Shown: positions 49,403 through 58,212 of the stretch, in pieces
Numbering within the stretch: position 1 is the stretch's first letter
Layout of the letters: each line of letters starts with the position of its first letter
NCBI GenBank assembly: GCA_001936135.1
Contig: CP012813.1
Location: forward strand, 558,001-622,000
Source of the DNA: Saccharomycopsis fibuligera x Saccharomycopsis cf. fibuligera
Taxonomy: Eukaryota > Ascomycota > Saccharomycetes > Ascoideales > Saccharomycopsidaceae
Length of the DNA: 64,000 bases
Direction of reading: 5' to 3'
Notes under the pieces: model-generated
Seen by the model: only the letters and a program-made list of their open reading frames with translations
Told to the model about the DNA's origin: nothing
Database searches by the model: none
Made by a program: the position numbers and the translations under genes

Positions 49403-50635
49403 ATGAGGTTTTTGACTGCACTTTCCTTGGCTTCTATTTTTAGTTGGGGCGCTACTTATCCCACTCCTCTCGACCAAAGAGATACAAAAAAACCAATTAG
49501 GTTTGACTTTAACGTTCTCAGATCTATTTTGGACGACATTCCTGAAGAAATTCTTAAGGCTGAGCAAAAGATTCTCCAAGCTTTATTCAAAGAAAAAGGG
49601 TATCCGTTGACTTTGGATAACGACTATGCTCTTTATGTTGCTGATTTCAAAATAGGCACTCCTTCTCAGTCCGTTAGAGTTCAAATAGATACTGGGTCCT
49701 CAGATTTCTTTGTTCCTGCCTCCAACACCACTTCCTCATATGGGACTTTTGACCCGGAAAAATCTTTAACTTTTAAACAAAAGAATGAGTCGTTTTCCAT
49801 TAGTTACGGGGATGGAAGCTACGCTAATGGACAATTTGCCACGGACGATTTCACTTTCAGTGATATCGTCTTGTCAGACGTGATTTTCTCGGCTGCTACT
49901 GATCAAACCACTGGGGAAGGCATTTGTGGTCTTGGATTTAAGGGAAATGAGGCGTCTGTTTACTCAAGCAGCTCCCATAAATCGTACGAATATGACAACT
50001 TACCAGTTCAGTTGAAGAAACAAGGCTATATCAACAAAAGAGCATACTCCTTGTATTTGAATCAGGAAAACGCTAAAACTGGCTCTTTACTATTTGGTGC
50101 AATTGATCATGCTAAATATGAAGGTGATTTAAAAATTTTAGACATTGTCAATATTGATGATAGTGGTGATGCTACAGACGAACCAGTTGCATTCTTTGTT
50201 AATTTGGATTCCATTACAACTAATGATACGTCTTTTAACAATAAATCATACCCAGCATTGTTGGACTCAGGTACGACGCTCTTATACGCACCAACTAAGA
50301 TCTACGAAGCACTTGGCTCAAAATATGGAAACTATAATGGTATATACGGTGGTTATACCACCTCCTGTGACACTACTGGCCCAGACTTTAAATTCGGCTT
50401 TCAAGATAAAACCATTACTGTTCCCTTCAAAAACTTCTTGTACTCTTTGAAGAAAGACGGCAGCACTCAAAATCCAAATTTGTGCTTGTTCGGATTCCAG
50501 GACGCTGGTACAGATATGTACATTCTCGGTGATAATTTCTTAAGATCTGCTTACGTGTACTATGACTTGGACGACGCAAAAGTTGGCCTTGCTCAAGCTG
50601 TTTACACCACCGAGGAGAACATTGAGTACGTTTGA
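49403..50635 (+). CDS. Secreted aspartyl protease (candidapepsin type)
   Basis: 410-residue pepsin-family endopeptidase. The start ATG at 49403 gives a signal peptide (MRFLTALSLASIFSWGATY). A propeptide of about 60 residues contains dibasic candidates for Kex2 processing (DTKKP region). The mature enzyme has both catalytic aspartates: DTGSSD (Asp about 96) and DSGTT (Asp about 288), the flap tyrosine in ISYGDGSYANGQF, and a disulfide pair in the second lobe (TTSCDTTG, NPNLCLFGF). It ends ...LAQAVYTTEENIEYV without a GPI signal, so it is expected to be released rather than anchored. It resembles the Sap family of Candida; the exact paralog is not determinable. A run of A follows the stop. Confidence 0.94.
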   Translation: MRFLTALSLASIFSWGATYPTPLDQRDTKKPIRFDFNVLRSILDDIPEEILKAEQKILQALFKEKGYPLTLDNDYALYVADFKIGTPSQSVRVQIDTGSSDFFVPASNTTSSYGTFDPEKSLTFKQKNESFSISYGDGSYANGQFATDDFTFSDIVLSDVIFSAATDQTTGEGICGLGFKGNEASVYSSSSHKSYEYDNLPVQLKKQGYINKRAYSLYLNQENAKTGSLLFGAIDHAKYEGDLKILDIVNIDDSGDATDEPVAFFVNLDSITTNDTSFNNKSYPALLDSGTTLLYAPTKIYEALGSKYGNYNGIYGGYTTSCDTTGPDFKFGFQDKTITVPFKNFLYSLKKDGSTQNPNLCLFGFQDAGTDMYILGDNFLRSAYVYYDLDDAKVGLAQAVYTTEENIEYV

Positions 50636-50874
50636 AAAAAAAAAAAAATATCTTTTCAGTTCTTTCAAAACCCTATCTATTTGTTAATATCCACTTCTTC
50701 GCATGCTGTCTTTTATTTTTTCTTTTTTTTCAAAATGAATTTACGCGAACTAAAAATATAAAATATTACTGTTTCCCTCACGATAAAGTAAAGCTTCCAA
50801 CACTGTTGGTATGCCATTTACGAAAATACATGTAAAATACCTAGCTATTAGGAGAGTTTTTTGAAGCAAAAAAA

Positions 50875-50948
50875 TGATTTCGCCCAGGATCGAACTGGGG
50901 ACGTTCTGCGTGTTAAGCAGATGCCATAACCAACTAGACCACGAAACC
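50875..50948 (-). tRNA. tRNA-Val (anticodon AAC)
   Basis: 74-nt intronless tRNA on the minus strand. The acceptor stem begins GGTTTCG and pairs with CGAAATC plus discriminator A. The anticodon loop reads TTAACAC (anticodon AAC) and the T-arm contains the B-box GTTCGATCC. It appears nearly identical to Saccharomyces tRNA-Val(AAC). Seven T residues on the minus strand follow directly (50874-50868), a Pol III terminator. Confidence 0.97.
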
Positions 50949-51090
50949 ACTTACATTTTGGTCGAGAACATTTTCCTTCGTTGTGTTCGCATTCCTGATC
51001 AGTCTGTGTTCATAACCGACAGAAGGATCCTTCAAGTTGTCAAAAATCTTGTATAAAGGTCGGCGACGTGTTCCTTTTAACTTGTGTATA

Positions 51091-51134
51091 TATCGATGGG
51101 CGGAATAAATGACAAGCCGAAATACCCATCGATA
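51091..51134. repeat. Inverted repeat near the tRNA
   Basis: TATCGATGGG at 51091-51100 and its exact complement CCCATCGATA at 51125-51134 with a 24-nt spacer. Confidence 0.7.
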
Positions 51135-51379
51135 ACGATAATAACTCCTACAATACGCGTTTAAAAGTACTTAATAGAGAACTATCCTTTTAGACACAAC
51201 AATTTTTTTGTTTATAAAGGTAGGTATGTTTATTGACTACTCTTAAACTTCAATGGTTATGTTCTCAACTCCACAACTGAACTATACTGTATATACTATA
51301 TAGATAAGTTTATAAGATTGTATTTTCTACAATTTATATAGAAATGATAAATTGATATTGCGTGTGGAAAAAAAGACGC

Positions 51380-51397
51380 TACTGGTTGAGACCAGTA
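51380..51397. repeat. Short perfect hairpin
   Basis: TACTGGT, loop TGAG, ACCAGTA: a 7-bp stem with a tetraloop in otherwise featureless AT-rich DNA. Confidence 0.65.
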
Positions 51398-52994
51398 CTA
51401 GTGTGAGATTAGGAATTTTTTAAATATTTTTACACTTGGACCAATTTGTTACACTATATAAATCTAAAAAAAAATCCATAAGCCAATATAATCTTTTACA
51501 AAGATATATATAGTTATTGAACGACTTATATAGAAAAGAATGATTGTATTCTAATATAAATATATCTGGCTTATAAAAATTAGGATTTGAGTCTTCTTTA
51601 TATGGTAATTATAACAGAATAAAGTTAAACCGGAAATAAACTTTAATCAGTTATGAAAAAATATTATTGGCTGACTGTTATGCAGTTGTTGAAACTTTTT
51701 CATCAAAGCCAATACTATCGCTGCGCGACAGCTAATATATTAACAACTGGGCAATACTGTATACAAATAACTGTGAAAAAGAACAACTAAACTTGCAATA
51801 AGGCCGCAAAAGCCAACATGAACATGGGGCCATAATTTTTACGGCCAGTAATTATATTGATTCATAGTTTTTTACTCGTTTGATAAAGATGATTGGAACT
51901 GCAGTTGAGAGTTGGGACTTGATAAGAATAGCAAAAGAAAGGACTATGAAGTTCCTTAACTGCTAGTGGTGCATCAAGGGCACGAGCACTTCCTGAAAAA
52001 GTATTTTTAGGCAGAACAAGAAGTAAATTTTTACTAAGCACAGAAATTTTTTATACATATGATTTTTCCATTTACGGTAACCATTCCACAGCAATGGTAA
52101 CTTTTGCGAGAGAAGAATTATTTTTCCGACAATTAAGAGTAAAAATTTATTTTGGTCCTCAAAGGTTTTCTTCCTTTTCTGATTTCAAACATGGATAGTA
52201 ATGTTAAAATGTAATCTATAAATAAAAAACTGCTGTTGCTTCTCTCTGAAATTTGCTATCTGGTCAGATGTTATTTTTCAACAAGGAAAAAATTGTTTAA
52301 TTGCAGATGTCATCTGTTTGTGATTAGCATACCTTACCTGCAGATGCTTTGAAAAGCTCTTTTCGTTTTGCGATTGAATTTGGTATTCGCTTGACATTTC
52401 CTTATATTGCCTTTTTCCTTTCTGTGGAAGAATGTAATGATAGAAGAAAGTTTTTTGGTGTAAAAAGATAGAAAAGAAAAAAAAAACAAAGAAACAAAAA
52501 AACTAGCACCTTCATCTCCTTATATATGCTCTTTTTTGCAATACATTATATGATAGCGTTACTCTCTTTGTATATTAGTCTACTAAAGAACTTGGTCAGA
52601 GGCAGCACATGTAGAGCGACTAACTGCGAAAGGGCTTATACTAATTAGCAGTAGATATTGTAGACCTGGTTCTTCTTCTCTTTGCAAAAATGTGTGATAT
52701 TGACTGTTTCATACAGAAAAAGCAAACTCTGCACGGATAACTCATAAACTCATTTTTTTTAAGTTCATATTTGTTGGAAACTCATATGGTCACTCAGTTT
52801 GTCTCTGGAACAAAATATCAGACTATTTAGTACTCATATGGTGGGGATAGCGCCTTACTGTGTTGCTTACATAATCACGAATGCGCGTCGCTTTTTAAAT
52901 GTTTCCGTTTTTTTTTAAATAGCAAAATAGATAGCGACTTGCTGAAAATACATTTTACCTACAAACCCAATAGAAATAAATCCTAATATTTAAA

Positions 52995-53652
52995 ATGGTA
53001 AGTAGGATTGGTGACTATGTGAACTACAAGTCGCTTGAACACTGACACGGGTGTCTCTGCTCTATGGTTCAATTATCTATACTAACAGCTGCAGCCACCA
53101 AAATTCAAATCTAACAGCGATGAACTACGACTCTTGCTCAAGCGAGGGAAACAGGTGCTTGTTCTTTTGGTGGGGCCAAAAACCACGTTGAATGATATTA
53201 AATCCGAAATAAAAGAGATGATAAATGTTACCGGGGGATTAAAACCTTTGGATGATGATGATGATGATGACTTAAATGTTGACCGTGATGAATCTGAGGA
53301 CGACATTGATATCCCAGCACCTTCTTTTGATCAAGATGACAGTGACAACGACATTCAGACATACGACAACGCCAATAATGGTAGTAAAAAGAAATCACAA
53401 GCTGAGAATGAAGACGATGATGATGCACGGGGTTCCACAGGAGATCTCATTGACAGTACACAGGATATCAAGATTGGCAAGCCAGTGGACAAGTCTCAAC
53501 CCTCGGGTACCAATTTCTCTGAAGTGGGTAATGGAGGTAGCGATAGCATCACAGTAAGAGAATTACAAGTGGTTGATGGCAATATATTAGCATTTGCAAG
53601 AACCAACGAAGACTTTTTAGTAGTGGATCCGGTAGATACCGCCACTGAGTGA
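52995..53652 (+). CDS. Acidic protein with a ubiquitin-like-type N-terminus, spliced, function unknown
   Basis: Modelled as exon 1 ATG (52995-52997), intron 52998-53094 and exon 2 53095-53652, giving 186 residues starting MPPKFKSNSDELRLLLKRGK. The donor is GTAAGT, the branch TACTAAC at 53080-53086 and the acceptor CTGCAG. Without splicing no ATG opens this frame. Residues about 8-50 (LRLLLKRGKQVLVLLVGPKTTLNDIKSEI) have the strand-strand-helix look of a ubiquitin-like fold, with the TTxxDIKxEI pattern. An aspartate-rich linker follows (poly-Asp near residue 60), then a conserved-looking C-terminal block TVRELQVVDGNILAFARTNEDFLVVDP. I do not recognise the family. Confidence 0.7.
52998..53094 (+). 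other. Predicted intron directly after the start codon
   Basis: 97-nt intron: ATG then GTAAGT, branch TACTAAC at 53080-53086, acceptor CAG ending 53094. A nearer AG at 53087-53088 is too close to the branch point. Confidence 0.75.
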
Positions 53653-53939
53653 ATTGCTATTAGCGTAAATAGTGACTGTTGTATTGTACGATGATTTTGT
53701 AATGTGAATTAGAGTGTCTGTAGTAATAAGCGCGTGCGATGCCCATTACCCGTGGCTCAGCGCTGCTTTCCACTACTATCGCCATTTTTATAAATTGACA
53801 CATAAAACCTATTTAGCCTTGCTCCCTTCTGTTGCGTGTCAACTCTTCTACCAGCAGTTTTTATCTTTTTGTGCTGTTATACTGTAGTTTGAGCTTAGCC
53901 ATTTTACTTCTTACTATCAATTGATTATATTTATTAACC

Positions 53940-55533
53940 ATGGATGAGTCTTATGATGTCATTGTGCTCGGTATGTTTCTATTTACTCTGCTTTCAGCTG
54001 TAAATTGTCTCCTCATGAGTATAAAATACTAACATTTTATCTAGGTACCGGTACGTAATAACATATGTTTTGAGATCGCTAATGGTAATGTATCCGAATA
54101 ATTCAAATACTGCATTTTTAAATGTCTTTGTTCCTCTGTTGAAGTAAAATAGATATTCAAAAACATGGCCACTTGTGTCATAGTTCTCCCAAACAATTAC
54201 AATATTTTCACCATACTAACATATCACAGGTTTGACCGAGTGCGTTCTTTCTGGTCTTTTGTCCGTTGAAGGGAAAAAGGTCTTGCACATTGACCGCCAA
54301 GATTTTTACGGTGGTGAATCTGCTTCTGTGAACTTATCTCAGTTGTTCCAGAAGTTTAAAGGTGAAGTCCCTGAACACAACTTGGGTCGTGACCGTGACT
54401 GGTGCGTTGACTTGATCCCAAAGTTTTTGATGGCAAACGGTGAATTAACCAACATTTTAGTTCACACTAATGTCACCCGTTACATTGAATTCAAGCAAAT
54501 ATCCGCTTCTTATGTCTACCGTAGCGGCAAAATTGCTAAAGTTCCATCCAATGAATACGAAGCTATCAGATCTTCTTTGATGGGTATCTTCGAAAAAAGA
54601 AGAATGAAGAGATTTTTGGAATTTATTGCCAACTACAAAGAAGAAGAAGTTTCTACTCACAATGGCTTAGATTTGGACAAGAACACCATGAGCGAAGTTT
54701 ATTACAAATTTGGCTTGGAATCTGGCACCAAAGATTTTATTGGCCATGCCATGGCTTTGTACTCCAACGATGAATACTTGGAAAAACCAGCAAGAGAAAC
54801 CTATGACAGAATTCTTTTGTATGTTCAATCTGTTGCCAGATATGGTAAGTCCCCATACATCTACCCATTGTACGGTTTGGGTGAATTGCCACAAGGGTTT
54901 GCTAGATTGTCTGCCATTTATGGTGGTACATACATGTTGGACACTCCAATTGAAGAAACACTTTACGACAAAGATGGTAAGTTTGAAGGTGTGAAGACCA
55001 AAGAAGGCATCGCTAAGGCTCCGATTGTCATTGGTGATCCAACCTATTTTCCAGAAAAAGTTAACAGAACTGGCCAAAAAGTCATTAGAGCCATTTCTAT
55101 CTTGAAGCACCCAATTGCTCAAGCTTCTGACGCCGACTCCTTGCAAATCATTATTCCACAGAACCAAGTTGGTCGTAAAAATGACATCTACATTGCTGTA
55201 GTGTCTTATACTCACAATGTTGCTGCTAAGCCATACTACTTGGCCATTGCTTCTACTATCATTGAAACTGATAACCCACATATTGAATTGAAGCCAGCCT
55301 TCGATTTGATAGGTGAAGCAGAAGAAACATTTATGGGAATCTCTGAGTTGTATGAACCTAAAGCTGATGGTAAAGCTGACAATGTTTACATATCCAAATC
55401 TTATGATGCCTCTTCTCATTTTGAAAGTACTACCGATGATGTGAAAGACATTTATGAAAGAGTTACTGGTAAACCTTTGGTTTTGAAGAAAAGAGAATCC
55501 AACGATGAGGAAGACGAATTGAATGCTATCTGA
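53940..55533 (+). CDS. GDI1: Rab GDP-dissociation inhibitor, three exons with a 6-nt micro-exon
   Basis: Extracts GDP-bound Rab GTPases from membranes and recycles them through the secretory pathway. Modelled as exon 1 53940-53970, exon 2 54045-54050 (GTACCG) and exon 3 54230-55533, giving 446 residues (yeast Gdi1 is 451). The start reads MDESYDVIVLGTGLTECVLS, the invariant GDI N-terminal motif, which is only restored if the 6-nt exon is included. Other family blocks are KVLHIDRQDFYGGES, FKQISASYVYRSGKIAKVPS, ALYSNDEYLEKPA and SPYIYPLYGLGELPQGFARL. The C-terminal 90 residues end in an acidic tail. Exon 3 alone has no ATG at its start. Highly biased codons. Gene identity is certain; the exon structure is inferred from motifs and splice signals. 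Confidence 0.95.
53971..54044 (+). other. GDI1 intron 1 (predicted, 74 nt)
   Basis: Donor GTATGT, branch TACTAAC at 54027-54033, acceptor CTAG ending 54044. Retention would hit a stop at the branch site itself. Confidence 0.85.
54045..54050 (+). other. GDI1 micro-exon GTACCG (6 nt)
   Basis: Lies between the acceptor TAG and the donor GTACGT. It completes Gly, adds Thr and begins the next Gly of the invariant GTGLTEC motif. Confidence 0.85.
54051..54229 (+). other. GDI1 intron 2 (predicted, 179 nt)
   Basis: Donor GTACGT, branch TACTAAC at 54214-54220, acceptor CACAG ending 54229. Retention gives an immediate stop (ACG TAA). Confidence 0.85.
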
Positions 55534-56369
55534 GCAGATAGTAAAAGGTTTTTTAGCTTGCCAGTCAGGCCGATAAATCTTATAAATAAATACAATAATT
55601 TAAACTTGTTTTTTTTATATCTATTTGCTTTTCTTTAATCTTTTTCTGTTTATTTTATTTAACGTTACTATTTTCTTATTACCAGATGATTTTTGAGTGT
55701 ATCTGATCATGCTGTTTATTCGTTTGTAACGCAGATTTCCTTTATCTGTTAGTTCTACCTCCAGAGGCAGTAAGCTGTGTCTTCCAAAAACCAAAAACCA
55801 AAAACCAAAAACCAAAAACCAAAAACCAAAAACCAAAAAACAAAAAACAAAAAGAAAAAAATTTGCTGAGCTATCAGTGTATGAATTTCGCTTACATGGT
55901 AATGTCTTTGTACACGCGATTAGTATTGTCACTGTATCTGTTACAAAAATCTCCATTGCAGCTAATCTAGCTGTGGATGTTCGTTCATAATTTTTTGTCG
56001 AGCTCTGCAACAGTACAAAAGTTTCTGCGCTTCCAGAAGAAAAAAGAATAGAGTAATGAGCGGATGGCACTGTTTTGGTTTTCTAGGCTAGTATTCTCAA
56101 TAGTACAAAGAGGTTTCATATAAATTATACTTTATACCGTTAGTATGGATCTTTATAATGGTGTAGACGATCAGGGTAACAGCAGATGGCCGCTGTTTTT
56201 CGATGAATGCGTGTTAAATCCAAACAAAAATCAAGCATGGTGGGAGAGCGAGCGAGTGTGTTAAATGGCAGACCAAAATAGAAGAGCAGGTCTTATATTG
56301 ATCATTTGATTTCGTGAATTTTTATACCGGCTTATTGCATTCTCATATTAATTATACAATATTACAAAA
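55534..56369. other. GDI1 3' flank and SEC13 promoter
   Basis: About 840 bases. The GDI1 3' flank holds a CCAAAAA tandem; the remainder is SEC13 promoter DNA. A minus-strand frame of 149 codons over the repeat is a repeat artefact. Confidence 0.55.
55784..55840. repeat. (CCAAAAA)n heptamer tandem repeat
   Basis: Seven perfect CCAAAAA units (55784-55832) and one 8-nt variant (55833-55840), decaying into CAAAAAA units to about 55853. Probably strain-variable. Confidence 0.9.
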
Positions 56370-57566
56370 ATGGTACGTATTAGTGGTAGTTCCTGGATCT
56401 AAAAAATGTTCAATGATTAAAATTTTATCCGCGCTTGCATGCTAGTCTATGGAATATATGAAAATATGAAAGAATCGGCTTACTGACATGATACGTTTAG
56501 ACGGTAATTACCAACTCTCACGAATCGTTAATTGTAAGTTAAAGTATAACAGAAAAAAAAATAATAAACAAATTGATTTCCCAGTATTTGCATCAAGCTT
56601 TGCTTGCATGGGAATGTATCAAAGCTTATCAAATATTATAAACTGCCTTAACGGCTGAATATCAGTTTCGTATCACTAACTAAATGAATTCTTTAGCACG
56701 ATGCGGCTTTAGACTACTACGGCAAGCGTTTGGCCACTTGTTCTTCTGATAAAACCATCAAGATCTTTGAAGTTGAAGGAGAAAACCACAGACTAATAGA
56801 AACTTTGAAAGGCCACGATGGTGCAGTTTGGCAAGTTAGTTGGGCTCATCCTAAATTTGGGATAATTCTTGCATCTGCATCCTATGATGGAAAAGTGTTG
56901 ATTTGGAGAGAAGAAAACGGTAAATGGAAATCCATTTTGGAACACACAATTCATAAGGCTTCTGTCAATAGTGTTGAATGGGCACCTCATGAATATGGTG
57001 CCGTATTGCTTTGTGCTAGTTCTGATGGAAGAGTATCAATTTTTGAAGTCAAAGAAAACGGTCAAACACATAGCACTGATTTCAGCGCTCATGAGGCCGG
57101 CGTGAATGCTGCCTCTTGGGCTCCAGTATACACTTCTAAAAACCTTAACGTTACCAGTCCAACAGAGCCAACCGAGCCAATAAAAAGATTTGTTACTGGT
57201 GGTAGTGACAATTTGGTCAAGATTTGGCAATATGATTCGGTCAATGGTAAAGCCACGGAAGAAGCTTCATTAGAAGGTCATTCCGATTGGGTTAGAGACG
57301 TTGCTTGGTCACCATCAGTATTGTTCAAATCTTACATTGCCTCAGCATCTTTGGACAAATCAGTAATTATTTGGACTCAAGAAATCAACAAGGGTCCTTG
57401 GAAAAAACAATACTTGACTAAGGACAAATTTCCAGAAGTCACTTGGAAAGTTAGCTGGTCTTTATCTGGTAACGTGTTGGCAGTTTCTAGTGCTGATAAT
57501 AAAATCACTCTTTGGAAAGAAAATTTGGCAGGCGAATGGGAATCTGCTGGTGATGTTGACCAATAA
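56370..57566 (+). CDS. SEC13: COPII coat and nuclear-pore WD40 protein Sec13, three exons
   Basis: Six-bladed beta-propeller shared by the outer COPII coat, the Y-shaped nuclear-pore subcomplex and the SEA complex. Modelled as exon 1 56370-56372 (ATG only), exon 2 56501-56533 and exon 3 56697-57566, giving 301 residues (yeast Sec13 is 297). The spliced start [23 protein letters not shown] aligns along its length with yeast Sec13. WD blades include [54 protein letters not shown] and [24 protein letters not shown]. The unspliced frame begins only at residue 23, so the introns are needed. Convergent with ECT1. Confidence 0.95.
56373..56500 (+). other. SEC13 intron 1 (predicted, 128 nt)
   Basis: Starts immediately after ATG with GTACGT; branch variant TACTGAC at 56481-56487; acceptor TTTAG ending 56500. 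Confidence 0.8.
56534..56696 (+). other. SEC13 intron 2 (predicted, 163 nt)
   Basis: Donor GTAAGT, branch variant CACTAAC at 56674-56680, acceptor CTTTAG ending 56696; joins ATT (Ile) to CAC (His). Confidence 0.8.
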
Positions 57567-58212
57567 TTTTTACATTAAGAATCTCTTTTGTTGTTATTTG
57601 TATAATGCTTTTTTCTAATAGTATAAACTAGTTGATTATTTTTTTTTATTTTTGATCTCTGCCTATCTTCTCTGATTTAATTTCACTTTTGACTTGTAGA
57701 ACAACCTTTGTATTTAAACTTGGAAATTCAGTGAGCTGCTTTATAAATATGTAAGAAAGTTGGCATAAATACACGTATTTTTCATGATAGAAAATACCAT
57801 AATTAATCACTTTTTGCGTGGTCAGCGGTTTTTATTGGAAAAACCTCCACAGGTTTGCAGAAATACAATTGGCGTTTATAGTCTCTATGAGTTTTATTAC
57901 AAGTAACGAAGTACGACAGCAGTAAAATACAATTAGTATTATATAAGCTGACAAAATGAGTCTATCTCTATTATTGGCTAGATAATGAAAGAAAAAAGAA
58001 AGAAAAACAATGAAAAACAACGAAAAACAATGCAAATTGGGAAAACAATATATAATGCAAAAATGAAAGTATAATTTTTCAATGTCTATAGGTTGAAAGA
58101 GAAATTTAAGAATTAACAAATTCTATCTATCTCCATACTTCGCAACAAAATGTCTTATCTTTTTATCTTTATATATAGTATTTTTTTTTACTCTTTACTT
58201 TTAACTTTGTCT
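57567..58212. other. Convergent intergenic region SEC13/ECT1
   Basis: About 650 AT-rich bases. A short AACAATGAAAAAC-type imperfect repeat lies near 58005-58035. No gene is recognised. Confidence 0.5.

Larger units (their letters stand above)
50949..52994. other. 2-kb AT-rich gene-free region upstream of the tRNA
   Basis: No credible frame on either strand. It contains an inverted repeat at 51091-51134, a 7-bp hairpin at 51380-51397, an ACGCGT at 51155-51160 and many TATATA stretches. Its place next to a tRNA fits a decayed retrotransposon LTR, but I found no clear LTR termini or target duplication. Confidence 0.45.

Noticed and set aside
54667-55419. 250-codon open frame antisense to GDI1
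   Set aside because: Mirror frame of a highly codon-biased conserved gene; no independent evidence.
55621-56070. 149-codon minus-strand frame with repeated FWFLVFG
   Set aside because: It is a translation of the CCAAAAA tandem repeat.
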